Made by a program: the position numbers and the translations under genes. From Ferruginibacter sp. HRS2-29 (GTDB lineage Bacteria > Bacteroidota > Bacteroidia > Chitinophagales > Chitinophagaceae), in NCBI RefSeq assembly GCF_024343615.1, contig NZ_RJUB01000007.1, positions 55,910 through 119,909 on the forward strand: 64,000 bases of DNA, given 5' to 3'. The notes under the pieces were generated by a model. It was not told where the DNA came from and did no database searches. It worked only from the letters and a program-made list of their open reading frames with translations. Position 1 is the first letter of the stretch; the number at the start of each line of letters is the position of its first letter. Shown here piece by piece: positions 9,444-17,586 of the stretch.

Positions 9444-10835
9444 TTATAACTTGATCTCTCTCTCATTGTCCCAATTCGCTTTTATCCCCAATTTCTGCGG
9501 CAGCAGGATGGAAGTTTCGGGCTGCAATTTTTTGGAAAAATCTCCCGGATCCCATTTGCCATTTTTATTATCATCCAATAATATCCTGATGCCATAATCA
9601 CCCGGGGGAAAAAGCTGGTTGCTCCATTCGGGCGAAGTGATGGGGTAGGAGTACTTCACTTCTTCGCCTTCCAGGAATTGCAGTACCGGATTTTTAGAAA
9701 GATCGAGGTTGGTAAAACGGATCACTATCCTGCCATAATCTTCGTTCTTTTTTGTAGCAAACCGGATCGTATCACTTTTAGCAAGTGTATTGCCCAGCGA
9801 ATCTTTCGCGATATCCTTATCCACAAAAAGCACATAATCCGTTTCCGGTTTCCAGTTGGCAGCCAGGGATATTTTTGTGTCGGTACTGTCCAGCGAGAAT
9901 TTCACACCGGCGATGCGGTTGTAATTGGTATCAGTGAGATAGATCTTTTGTTGGTCAACCGTTACAGGATTGTTGAAAGTGATCGTCAAAGGCGTCAGCA
10001 GGTCCTGCTTCGCGGGCTGCCCGGAGTAGCGGAGTTTTTTCTCCAGTTTTGGCTTGGGCGCAGCCCCTGTAGCGCCCACCGGCTTTGGTTTTTCCTGTTC
10101 GTAAGCATACAGGAGCACATTGGCCGAACTGTCGGCAACGGTTATTTCCTTATCGCCGGGTAAGAACCCGAACATTTCTGTTTTAGAATTATAGCTTTTA
10201 TTTCCATCCCCGTCTTTCAATGCATATACCCTGAAATTTCCTTGGGGAAGGTATTTGAAATTGAATGTGCCTTCCGGGGTAACCCTTGCGATATAATCGG
10301 GGCGGCGTGTGGCTACAGACGAATCAACGGCATTGCGGTAAAGCAACACCAGGAGCGTACTATCCGTTTTGCCCGTTTCGGCAAGCACCACTTTTCCGCG
10401 GAGTTGCAGCGAATCGATCTTATCGCCGGTAGAAAAAACATAGGTGAAATCGCGGTAAATATTTCCTTCATTCACATCTTTGATGCTGTTGCCAAAGTTG
10501 ATGCTGTAGGTTGTATTGGGCAGGAGCGAATCTTTGAGCCGTACGGTTACTGTTTTCAGGTTGAAGCGTATTTCCGGGTTTCCTTTTGGAACGGGGGTAA
10601 CGATCACATTTTTGAACGGGTCTTCTACTTCCACGTATTCGTTGAATGTAAGGCTGATCTTTTTTTCCTGCGCATTGGTAGCTTTATTATCAGGACTGGC
10701 TCTCACCAGCACCGGTGCCAGCGAATCCTTAAGGCCGCCGGTGGGCATGCCTATCTGCGCACATCCGCTGTTGGTAACACTGAGGCTGTATAACGAAAGG
10801 GCAATAGCTATGAAAACTATTAACTTATGCTTCAT
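9444..10835 (-). CDS. Ig-like domain lipoprotein (Big_5/SbsA-like)
   Basis: An exported protein of 463 residues. The N-terminus is a signal peptide (LIVFIAIALSLYSLSVTNSGC), with a lipobox-like NSGC giving a possible lipid-anchored cysteine. The mature part begins with the typical GMPTGGLKDSLAPVLVRASP, followed by a bacterial Ig-like domain (SLTFNEYVEV... LPNTTYSINFGNSIKDVNEG) and a second similar domain near residues 285-370 (PLTITFNNPVTVD... KPETDYVLFVDKDIAKDSLG). The family is common in Bacteroidota and its role is unknown. A cell-envelope location is likely. Confidence 0.87.
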   Translation of the reverse strand: MKHKLIVFIAIALSLYSLSVTNSGCAQIGMPTGGLKDSLAPVLVRASPDNKATNAQEKKISLTFNEYVEVEDPFKNVIVTPVPKGNPEIRFNLKTVTVRLKDSLLPNTTYSINFGNSIKDVNEGNIYRDFTYVFSTGDKIDSLQLRGKVVLAETGKTDSTLLVLLYRNAVDSSVATRRPDYIARVTPEGTFNFKYLPQGNFRVYALKDGDGNKSYNSKTEMFGFLPGDKEITVADSSANVLLYAYEQEKPKPVGATGAAPKPKLEKKLRYSGQPAKQDLLTPLTITFNNPVTVDQQKIYLTDTNYNRIAGVKFSLDSTDTKISLAANWKPETDYVLFVDKDIAKDSLGNTLAKSDTIRFATKKNEDYGRIVIRFTNLDLSKNPVLQFLEGEEVKYSYPITSPEWSNQLFPPGDYGIRILLDDNKNGKWDPGDFSKKLQPETSILLPQKLGIKANWDNEREIKL

Positions 10836-10905
10836 GAATGAGGTGGTAATTTTTGCGTGAAGATAATGAATAAAAAGCCCAAGGCCCTAAATCCTGCGTG
10901 ATAGG

Positions 10906-11026
10906 GCCCCCTAAATCCCCCAAGGGGGACTTTGACCGAAGCGAAGATCATGAGAAAATTAAAAGCTGCGGAATTTTGTTACATTCCTCGCTACGTTGAA
11001 ACTCCCCCTTGGGGGATTGAGGGGGC
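10906..11026. repeat. CCCCCTAAATCCCCC palindromic element, copy 2
   Basis: The left arm GCCCCCTAAATCCCCC... (10906-10934) and the right arm ACTCCCCCTTGGGGGATTGA... (11001-11026) are near-exact inverted copies and match the element at 6470-6569. The right arm reaches the stop codon of the helicase gene at 11026-11028. Confidence 0.85.
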
Positions 11027-14000
11027 TATTCTTCCTCCTCCAAGTCGTGCAGTTCCACCGCCAGTTTATTGTCTTTTACAAAATTGCACCAACGGCAATC
11101 TTCCTTGCCGCAGCCGGTGTAAAATTCCCGGTCCTGGATCTTGCGCCAGGTATCGGTGATCTGTTGTTTTACGGTTTCGGTATCCGATGGAGTGATCACG
11201 ATCTTTTCCTTTCTATATTCTTTTTTCTTGTCGGGTTCTATAAAATCGAATTCGGTGCTGATCACATTCCAATCCTTTTGTTCGTAATTGTCAATGAGTA
11301 TCTTATAGAAAACAGCCTGACGCCAGTAATCACCGCCATTGGGCTCCTTATCATGCGGAGGCTTCAATTTTGGTAAAGCATTGTCAATATTGCCGCTTTT
11401 ATAATCCACCACATTTACATCTTTTCCGTCAAATTCCAGCTTGTCGAGTTTGCCTTTTAACGGCACGTTGTTTACCACCACGCCCCGTATATTGCGTTCT
11501 ACAGCCACCACTTTATTCCAGGTGTTTACATATTTATCGTAATAATTGCGCAGCACTTCATCGCCATATTCCATGCGCCGGGCAAAGGCTTCGCGGGTGA
11601 AATTTTCGCGGTGCCTGTTCATGTACCATTTAAAATCGGCCACCATTTCTTCTTTTGGGGGAAACCTGTCTTTTTTGCCGTCCTGCATCTTGCGGAACAA
11701 TTTTTCCACCGCATGGTGAATGGCGCTCCCAAACTCCGTAGCCTCATTTTTTCCCGAAGGGATACGGATGAGGTTTTTGTAATAAAAGCCCAGCGGGCAA
11801 TCCAGGTAAGCGCTCAACGCGGTCACATTCATCACAAATTTTTCGAGCAGGCCTGTGATGAAATCTTCTTCCGAGCGCTGTATTTCCGGCGCCTGCGCCG
11901 TAAAATGCAACTGCTGGAAAAGCAGCATGTCTTCTTCGCTTGCCGTTATTTTCTGTATGTCGAGGTGATGTTGTTCCTGTATTTCGGCGATGAACATCGA
12001 GGGCTCCATTTCCTTGCCATCGTCTTTATATTTTGCATAAGAGATGTACAGGTATTTTTCCGCACGGGTAAGCGCTACATAAAAAAGCCTGCGTAGTTCT
12101 TCATCGTCGCCGGCCTTCGGCTGCGAAGCAAACATGGTGTCGGGCAATTTATAACCACCGGCGGGTTTGCGTTTCTTTTCCCACGAACCGGCATTTACCC
12201 CGGCAAAAAATACGTATTCAAATTCGAGCCCTTTGCTTCCATGCGCCGTCAGCAGGTTTACGCCTTTATCGCTACCCGATACCTGCAGCATGGGCAATGG
12301 AAGGTCTTCTTTTTCCATGAGGTCGATGATATCGATGAGGCCCTGCAACGTGAGGAACGGATTGCGGCTGGTTTCGTCTTTGATGAAATCAAACAAGGCC
12401 GTAAGCAGCTGCATCAGGGCTATCTTCTCATTGCTCTGCATGATGTAGGTGAGCACGCCCGCGTTGCGGATGATGTTTTCAAAAAGTTGCTGCAGGGTTA
12501 CGTTAGACACATCGCCGATCAGCGTTTCCATCATGTTGCTGAAATTTTTCAGCTCGTCTTTCAATCCTGTATCAAAAAGATCTTTGGGCGGCGAAGCGGC
12601 TTTATCGGCCAGCAGCCTGCGGATGGAAGTGAGGTTGCCGTTGTAACGCTGGTTATTGACCTCCACCGTAAGCTTGGCGATATCGATCGGGAGGATATGA
12701 TAAAAATCGTAATGCAGGATCTCGAACAGCATTTCATCGCCACCGTACGGAATGTCGTGCTCGGCATTGAGGTAACGCAGTATGTTGATCACTTTTTTGG
12801 CAAAGGGATGCTCCAGTATGTTCAGGCTGCGCTTGCTGAATACGGGGATATTTTTCAGCCGGAAATAAGTGGCCAGCGCTTCGCCATATTTATTTTCCTT
12901 GTAAATAACGGCGATCCTGCCGGGCGCTACCTGTTGCTGCAACAGCACTTCCACCCGTGAAGTGATATCGGCCATTTCATCTTTTACGGCATTGTATTCT
13001 GTGATCACAGGTTCATGCGTCAGCTCTTTCAATCCATCGCGGGAAGCCAGCAGTTCTTTGCTCAGGCCGGGGATCTGTTTTACCAGCCGCTCTTCATTGC
13101 GGTTGATGAGGGTTTTGGAAATATCCAGGATGGGTTGTGTGCTGCGGTAATTACTGGTGAGCACCACCGTCTTCAATTCCTGTGTATAATTATTGGCAAA
13201 TGCCAGCATGTTCTCCACGTTGGCGCCCTGGAAGCGATAGATACTCTGATCGTCATCACCCACCACAAAAATATTCGGCTGGTCCCAGAAGCTGATGAGC
13301 AGCTGCACGATGCGGTTTTGCGTACCGCTGGTATCCTGGAACTCGTCGACTAAAATGTATTGAAATTTTTCCTGGTAATTGGAGAGCACATTCGGATTTT
13401 CTTCAAATACCCGGATCACCCAGTTGATCATATCATCAAAATCGTAGCGGTTGCGCTGGCGCATGAGTGCCTGGTAATTTTCAAATTCGTTGACGGCGCT
13501 GCGCAGGCGTTCGGCTTTTTCTTTTTCTTCTTCTATCTTATCCAGCTTGAGGTCGCCGGCATTGAACTGTTTGTATTTACGTTTGTAGGTGAATTCGTCG
13601 CGTAGCGGCAGATCGGCTACATACGCATCAATCTTTGCATTGATAAATTCCGGCGACCAGCCCTCTCTTTTCATGGAAGAAAAAAGCCCGCGAAGATTAT
13701 TGATCTCGTAATACACATCGCCGCGGTAGCGCTTCAGCGGATGGTCTTTTTTGAAGGAGTCGATCAGTGTTTTGAAAAGCTGGATGTTTTCGAGTTCGGA
13801 GATGGCGTCCAGCGAATTTTTTTCAAACAACGAAAGGTTGTCCTGTATCACATCATTGCAAAAAGCATGAAAGGTGTAGATGTTTACTTTGTAGGCATCG
13901 GCACCTATGAACTGCTGCAGGCGGCGGCGCATGGCGATGGCGCCGGCATCGGTGTAAGTGAGGCAGAGGATATTTTCGGGCTGGGCATCGGTCTCCAGCA

Positions 14001-14166
14001 ATATCTTACCGATGCGTGCGGCGAGTATCTGCGTTTTGCCCGTTCCCGGCCCTGCAATCACCATCACCGGCCCCTCGATGGTATCTACGGCTATGCGCTG
14101 CTGATCGTTGAGTTTGTTGTATTCTTCGGTGAATTTTTGCTGGAGAGATTGGCGGTAATTCTGCAT
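11026..14166 (-). CDS. UvrD/Rep-type helicase fused to a PD-(D/E)XK nuclease
   Basis: A protein of 1046 residues. The N-terminal superfamily 1 helicase shows Walker A VIAGPGTGKTQ (near residue 36), Walker B ILVDEFQDTSG, the VGDDDQSIYRFQGA and LTSNYRST motifs, LLTAHGSKGLEFE and VALTRAEKYLY. The C-terminal part is a RecB/AddB-like nuclease: FGSAIHHAVEK, then VNVVDYKSGN. Four cysteines, one in LDCPLGFYYKN and three near the end (GCGKEDCRWCNF), match the spacing of the iron-sulfur cluster in AddB and Cas4 nucleases. Expected role: DNA end processing or repair. The start ATG lies before QNYRQSLQQKFTEEYNKLND, the usual N-terminus of the family. Confidence 0.93.
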   Translation of the reverse strand: MQNYRQSLQQKFTEEYNKLNDQQRIAVDTIEGPVMVIAGPGTGKTQILAARIGKILLETDAQPENILCLTYTDAGAIAMRRRLQQFIGADAYKVNIYTFHAFCNDVIQDNLSLFEKNSLDAISELENIQLFKTLIDSFKKDHPLKRYRGDVYYEINNLRGLFSSMKREGWSPEFINAKIDAYVADLPLRDEFTYKRKYKQFNAGDLKLDKIEEEKEKAERLRSAVNEFENYQALMRQRNRYDFDDMINWVIRVFEENPNVLSNYQEKFQYILVDEFQDTSGTQNRIVQLLISFWDQPNIFVVGDDDQSIYRFQGANVENMLAFANNYTQELKTVVLTSNYRSTQPILDISKTLINRNEERLVKQIPGLSKELLASRDGLKELTHEPVITEYNAVKDEMADITSRVEVLLQQQVAPGRIAVIYKENKYGEALATYFRLKNIPVFSKRSLNILEHPFAKKVINILRYLNAEHDIPYGGDEMLFEILHYDFYHILPIDIAKLTVEVNNQRYNGNLTSIRRLLADKAASPPKDLFDTGLKDELKNFSNMMETLIGDVSNVTLQQLFENIIRNAGVLTYIMQSNEKIALMQLLTALFDFIKDETSRNPFLTLQGLIDIIDLMEKEDLPLPMLQVSGSDKGVNLLTAHGSKGLEFEYVFFAGVNAGSWEKKRKPAGGYKLPDTMFASQPKAGDDEELRRLFYVALTRAEKYLYISYAKYKDDGKEMEPSMFIAEIQEQHHLDIQKITASEEDMLLFQQLHFTAQAPEIQRSEEDFITGLLEKFVMNVTALSAYLDCPLGFYYKNLIRIPSGKNEATEFGSAIHHAVEKLFRKMQDGKKDRFPPKEEMVADFKWYMNRHRENFTREAFARRMEYGDEVLRNYYDKYVNTWNKVVAVERNIRGVVVNNVPLKGKLDKLEFDGKDVNVVDYKSGNIDNALPKLKPPHDKEPNGGDYWRQAVFYKILIDNYEQKDWNVISTEFDFIEPDKKKEYRKEKIVITPSDTETVKQQITDTWRKIQDREFYTGCGKEDCRWCNFVKDNKLAVELHDLEEEE

Positions 14167-14199
14167 TTATCAAAGATACTAAGAAGCCATAAACACTTC

Positions 14200-14235
14200 A
14201 TCAATTGCCGCGGGCTTAAGCCCGCGGCAATTGAT
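14200..14235. repeat. Perfect 36-bp palindrome
   Basis: The sequence ATCAATTGCCGCGGGCTT is followed at once by its exact reverse complement. It lies between the divergent helicase and SRPBCC genes, 34 bases before the first and 39 before the second, so it could be an operator or a cruciform-forming intergenic repeat. Confidence 0.8.
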
Positions 14236-14274
14236 ATCGAACAAAACCCTCTCCTTCCTTGTTTAACTTTCAAT

Positions 14275-14736
14275 ATGAGCAAAGTCTACTCTTTCAAAAC
14301 CACGCAGATCATTCCTGCACCCCTCTCCGAAATATGGGATTTTTTCAGCAGCGCCGACAACCTCGAAGACATTACGCCAAAAGACATGGGCTTCCAGGTC
14401 ATTTCCCGTTTCAGCGGCAATAAAATCTATGCGGGCCAGGTGATCGAATATACCGTGCGGCCCCTGCCGGGCATCCCGGTATATTGGATGACGGAGATCA
14501 CGCACGTGGAAAAGCATAAATATTTTGTAGATGAACAACGCTTCGGGCCCTACAGCCTGTGGCACCACCAGCATCATTTCAAAGAAGTGGACGGTGGGGT
14601 GGAAATGACGGATATCGTGCATTACAAGATCCCCTATTGGTTTATCGGCGATATTGCCAATGCGCTTTTTGTAGAAAAAAAACTGAAAGGGATCTTTGAT
14701 TTCAGAAAGAAGATCATTGCAGAAAGATGGACCTGA
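14275..14736 (+). CDS. SRPBCC family protein
   Basis: A protein of 153 residues with the START/Bet v1-like fold typical of SRPBCC proteins: an N-terminal strand and helix (YSFKTTQIIPAPLSEIWDFF), the family phrase ADNLEDITPKDMGFQVI, GQVIEYTVRPLPGIPVYWMT and a C-terminal helix. Related proteins bind small hydrophobic ligands; some are fused to or beside NAD-dependent epimerases. No partner gene is adjacent here. The start ATG at 14275 is chosen because the domain begins there; the open frame upstream is antisense to the helicase. Confidence 0.85.
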   Translation: MSKVYSFKTTQIIPAPLSEIWDFFSSADNLEDITPKDMGFQVISRFSGNKIYAGQVIEYTVRPLPGIPVYWMTEITHVEKHKYFVDEQRFGPYSLWHHQHHFKEVDGGVEMTDIVHYKIPYWFIGDIANALFVEKKLKGIFDFRKKIIAERWT

Positions 14737-14749
14737 CGAATAGGAGATG

Positions 14750-14985
14750 GGGGGATCGCAGATTACAAAGGGATGAAGGGGATCACAGATTTCAGAAGGA
14801 TGAAGGGGATTGCACAGATTGTTTTTACTTCGTAAAAACGAAAATGCAGTTTATAAGGAATTGAATGACTATTAAAAGTTCAATATCTTATAAACTGCAT
14901 TTTCATTTTGCGCCAGCAAAATAATCTGTGTAATCCTGTTATCCCTTTGAAATCTGTGATCTCCCCATTCGCTTCGATCACCATT
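14750..14985. repeat. Long interrupted palindrome between convergent genes
   Basis: The 14737-15006 gap has no gene. Nested inverted sequences flank a central stem in which GAAAATGCAGTTTATAAG (14850-14867) pairs with CTTATAAACTGCATTTTC near 14888-14905. Outer arms carry repeated GGGATCACAGATT-like units and their inverted copies. It looks like a miniature palindromic element; whether it is mobile is unknown. Confidence 0.65.
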
Positions 14986-15006
14986 CTTCATTTTTAATTC
15001 TTCATT

Positions 15007-15663
15007 CTACCCCGGCATCCGGGTGATATATTTCTCAATCTGTTTTATCTGATCTACAATTTGTGGTGTAGTAGCTTTAAAGCTTTTTGCTTTTTTGAAA
15101 TATTCTTTTGCTGCACGAAATTCCCTTTTGTTCATCATGATGGAGCAAAGCTGCAGGTAAGCCGCCGCATTGTTTTCGCTGTCGGGCAGGCCGGCGCGGA
15201 TGGCCTGGCGGATGTACGATTCGGCTTCCTTGATATTTCCTTTCTGCATCTGCAGCATACCCATCTGGAGTTTATTGGGGCCATCGGCAGCTTTGGTCAG
15301 CTGTCCGCCGCCCAGGGCGATGCTTTGTTTCATGTGTTTTTCGGCAGTGTCGTAGTCCTGGTCTACCATGGCAAGGTTGCCCTTGATGGTATAATAAACG
15401 GAGCGCATAGGCTTGATGAGCAGCTTGGGGAACATGATGCCATTCACCACTTTTTTAGCTTCTTCCATATCGCCTTCTTCCATGGCGGTCTGTATGAGGC
15501 GCATGGGGCCAAAGAGGAAATGCCCGGCCAGCAGCACCACGCCTACGAGGTACAGGATAAAGGAAGGCCAGAAACTTGTCTGGTAATTCACAAAAACGGC
15601 GGCTGCCAGGATAAATATCCCCAGCCACAAACGGTACTTGATCAAAGTATTCATCCACTTCAT
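15007..15663 (-). CDS. Tetratricopeptide repeat membrane protein
   Basis: A protein of 218 residues with two N-terminal membrane helices (LWLGIFILAAAVFVNY; FILYLVGVVLLAGHFLFG) followed by three or four TPR-like helical pairs (MEEGDMEEAKKVV; GNLAMVDQDYDTAEKHMKQS; GNIKEAESYIRQAI; REFRAAKEYFKKA). The TPR part should face the cytoplasm and mediate protein contacts. The partner is unknown. It has a textbook promoter just upstream. Confidence 0.8.
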   Translation of the reverse strand: MKWMNTLIKYRLWLGIFILAAAVFVNYQTSFWPSFILYLVGVVLLAGHFLFGPMRLIQTAMEEGDMEEAKKVVNGIMFPKLLIKPMRSVYYTIKGNLAMVDQDYDTAEKHMKQSIALGGGQLTKAADGPNKLQMGMLQMQKGNIKEAESYIRQAIRAGLPDSENNAAAYLQLCSIMMNKREFRAAKEYFKKAKSFKATTPQIVDQIKQIEKYITRMPG

Positions 15664-15683
15664 GATGTCGAAAAATTAGGGCG

Positions 15684-15714
15684 CAAAGATAGGCATTGCT
15701 TGCCGAGATACAAA
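15684..15714 (-). promoter_or_regulatory. Promoter of the TPR protein gene
   Basis: On the minus strand TTTG (15711-15714), a 19-base spacer and TATCTTTG (15684-15691) match the Bacteroidota consensus. The -7 element ends 20 bases before the ATG at 15663. Confidence 0.7.
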
Positions 15715-15746
15715 TAGTGTGATTTATGATCCTTCCGCCATCCCAT

Positions 15747-15817
15747 TTACTGTCAGCCTGAGCTTGTCGAAGGCGGGTTAGATCTCCCCGCCTTCGACAA
15801 GCTCAGGCTGACAGTAA
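15747..15817. repeat. CAGCCTGAGCTTGTCGAAGG palindrome, perfect 31-bp arms
   Basis: Arms 15747-15777 and 15787-15817 are exact inverted copies with a 9-base loop, both containing the CTTCGACAAGCTCAGG core. Related copies lie near 36520-36595 and 60113-60141. It sits between the divergent TPR and bestrophin genes. Confidence 0.85.
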
Positions 15818-15925
15818 GGTTTAATGGTACATTGCTAACCTGGCGGCCGCCCGATTTAGCAAAAACCCATTTTTTAAATTGGCGGTAGATTTGCAAACCT
15901 TCTACCTTTATTAAAAATCAATTAT

Positions 15926-16933
15926 ATGTATACCGCACGTAAGTTATCACTCAAATTTGTGGTTCGTTTTGCCTGGAAGCCGTTGCTCATGTTTTCGGCC
16001 TATGCCATACTGGTGGTGGGGCTGTATGAGCTGGCCGGGTTCCATTTCCTGGCGCTGCCGTTTGTGCCTATCGGGTTGGTGGGCACGGCAGTGGCGTTTT
16101 ATGTAGGGTTCAAAAACAACTCGTCGTACGAGCGGCTCTGGGAAGCCCGTAAGATCTGGGGCTCGCTGGTCAATATCAGCCGCAGCTTTACCGTGCTGCT
16201 GCTCGATTACCTGCAGCCCTGCGAAAGCATGACCGAGGAAGCCCTGCAGGAGCACAAGCGCATACTGGTGCACCGCCACCTGGCCTACATCAATGCCCTG
16301 CGCATACAGCTGAGGCAGCGCCAGATCTGGGAGATCAAGGACGACCCGTTTACCACCATCGTTACCGACGATACCCCGTTTGTAAACCAAAACCTGCTGC
16401 AGGAGATCAAGCATTACCTGCACTCCGATGAGGCCGAGCCGCTTTACAACCAGGGCAATACCGCCACGCATATTTTGCGCAAGCAAAACGAACACATCAA
16501 CTTCCTGGCTTCCAAGGGCTGCATCGACAGCTACAAACAGGTGGCGCTGGGCAATAGTGTGGCCCAGCTGTACGATCAGCAGGGGGCCTGCGAGCGCATC
16601 AAATCGTACCCCTTTCCGCGGCAGTACGCCCACTTCAGCGAAACCTTTGTGTGGATGCTGGCGGCGGTGCTGCCCTTCGGCCTCATAGGCGAGCTGGCCA
16701 AATACGGCGGCGACAGCCTGGTATGGCTGGCCATACCCATGAGCGTGGTGATCTCCTGGATCTTTTACGTGATGGAACTCATTGGCGACCGCAGCGAAAA
16801 CCCTTTCGAAAACGGGGTAAACGACATCCCCATGACGGCCATTTGCCGCACCATAGAGATAGACCTGCGGGAAATACTCGGCGAAAAAGAGATACCTGCC
16901 CGGGTGCAGCCGGTGAATAACATCATCATGTAG
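15926..16933 (+). CDS. Bestrophin family ion channel
   Basis: A membrane protein of 335 residues in the bacterial bestrophin (UPF0187) family, pentameric channels that pass anions or, in some bacteria, cations. Seen: N-terminal FVVRFAWKPLLMFSAYAILV, the conserved pore-lining region with LALPFVPIGLVGTAVAFYVG and NNSSYERLWEARKIWGSLVN, the late FVWMLAAVLPFGLIGELA helix and the IEIDLREILGE region typical of the C-terminus. GC content is visibly higher than in the neighbours, so a long antisense open frame exists but is not a gene. Confidence 0.93.
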   Translation: MYTARKLSLKFVVRFAWKPLLMFSAYAILVVGLYELAGFHFLALPFVPIGLVGTAVAFYVGFKNNSSYERLWEARKIWGSLVNISRSFTVLLLDYLQPCESMTEEALQEHKRILVHRHLAYINALRIQLRQRQIWEIKDDPFTTIVTDDTPFVNQNLLQEIKHYLHSDEAEPLYNQGNTATHILRKQNEHINFLASKGCIDSYKQVALGNSVAQLYDQQGACERIKSYPFPRQYAHFSETFVWMLAAVLPFGLIGELAKYGGDSLVWLAIPMSVVISWIFYVMELIGDRSENPFENGVNDIPMTAICRTIEIDLREILGEKEIPARVQPVNNIIM

Positions 16934-16990
16934 CAAAAAATAAAAATTGAAAACCTTTTTGGCAATTGCTTAAAAATTAAGCAAAAACCT

Positions 16991-16998
16991 TACTTTTG
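16991..16998 (+). promoter_or_regulatory. Possible -7 element of tRNA-Arg
   Basis: TACTTTTG matches TAnnTTTG and lies 43 bases before the tRNA. No -33 TTTG is found at the ideal distance, so this is tentative. Confidence 0.4.
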
Positions 16999-17041
16999 CC
17001 TCCCGAAATCGGCGAATAAGTCGATGGGTGAGTATCAAAAC

Positions 17042-17113
17042 GGTCCCGTAGTTCAATGGATAGAATAGAAGTTTCCTAAACTTTAGATCCAAGTTCGATT
17101 CTTGGCGGGACCA
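17042..17113 (+). tRNA. tRNA-Arg (anticodon CCT)
   Basis: A complete cloverleaf: acceptor stem GGTCCCG/CGGGACC, D arm with GTTC...GGAT, anticodon stem GAAGT/ACTTT with loop TTCCTAA (anticodon CCT, reads AGG arginine codons), TPsiC arm CAAGTTCGATTCTTG, and discriminator A. CCA is not encoded. A strong hairpin terminator follows at once. Two damaged tandem copies lie downstream. Confidence 0.93.
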
Positions 17114-17114
17114 C

Positions 17115-17143
17115 AAAGCGAAGTAGCAATACTTCGCTTTTTT
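17115..17143 (+). terminator. Terminator after tRNA-Arg
   Basis: AAAGCGAAGTA and TACTTCGCTTT form an 11-bp stem with a 4-base loop, followed by T residues. The same hairpin recurs at the equivalent place after the first degenerate tRNA copy (about 17240-17268). Confidence 0.8.
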
Positions 17144-17153
17144 ATTTGTCTCC

Positions 17154-17238
17154 TAGAGCCGTGGTTCAATGGATAGAATATCCCCACAGTACTGTGGGGA
17201 CTAAACTTCAGATCCAAGTTCGATTCTTGGCGGGACCA
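17154..17238 (+). pseudogene. Degenerate tRNA-Arg copy 1 with a 20-bp palindrome
   Basis: The D-arm sequence GTTCAATGGATAGAATA and the 3' part AAGTTCGATTCTTGGCGGG are identical to the intact tRNA-Arg. The 5' acceptor strand reads AGAGCCGT and no longer pairs, and the anticodon region is replaced by the perfect palindrome TCCCCACAGTACTGTGGGGA (17181-17200). It is therefore not a working tRNA. It is part of a 124-125 bp tandem repeat whose unit also includes the terminator hairpin. Confidence 0.75.
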
Positions 17239-17278
17239 CAAAGCGAAGTAGGAATACTTCGCTTTTTTATTTGTCTCC

Positions 17279-17362
17279 AGAGCCGTGGTTCAATGGATAG
17301 AATATCCCCACAGTACTGTGGGGACTAAACTTTAGATGCAAGTTCGATTCTTGGCGGGACCA
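17279..17362 (+). pseudogene. Degenerate tRNA-Arg copy 2 with a 20-bp palindrome
   Basis: It is nearly identical to the preceding degenerate copy, with the same 20-bp palindrome at 17305-17324 and the same broken acceptor stem. Differences are a few substitutions (for example ACTTTAGATGC here against ACTTCAGATCC) and one deleted base in the leader. It is followed by a different terminator. Confidence 0.75.
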
Positions 17363-17363
17363 C

Positions 17364-17399
17364 AAAATGAAACCTGCTTAACGCAGGTTTTTTCATTTT
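17364..17399 (+). terminator. Hairpin terminator after the tRNA repeats
   Basis: AACCTGC and GCAGGTT form a 7-bp stem followed by a T run; flanking AAAATGA/TCATTTT extends the pairing. The remaining sequence to 17586 contains only short minus-strand frames with no recognisable domain. Confidence 0.7.
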
Positions 17400-17586
17400 G
17401 CCCAAAGCACAGTTTTTAAATAGATGCTCGAATGCTGCTCCCGGCCTGCCGTGAATACTATAATAAACTTCATCAGTGAACTGGCTGGCGGGGATGCCAC
17501 GCCGGGGCATTGCCAGAGTTGAAGTAGATATTGTTCCTGGTACAACAGCCACCAACCATGGCGATGTATTACAATCATACCAATAA

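Noticed and set aside
13741..14274. N-terminal extension of the SRPBCC gene
   Set aside because: This part is antisense to the helicase; the SRPBCC fold starts at the ATG at 14275.
15947..16936. 329-codon open frame antisense to bestrophin
   Set aside because: It is a by-product of high GC in the bestrophin gene; the plus strand encodes a clear family member.
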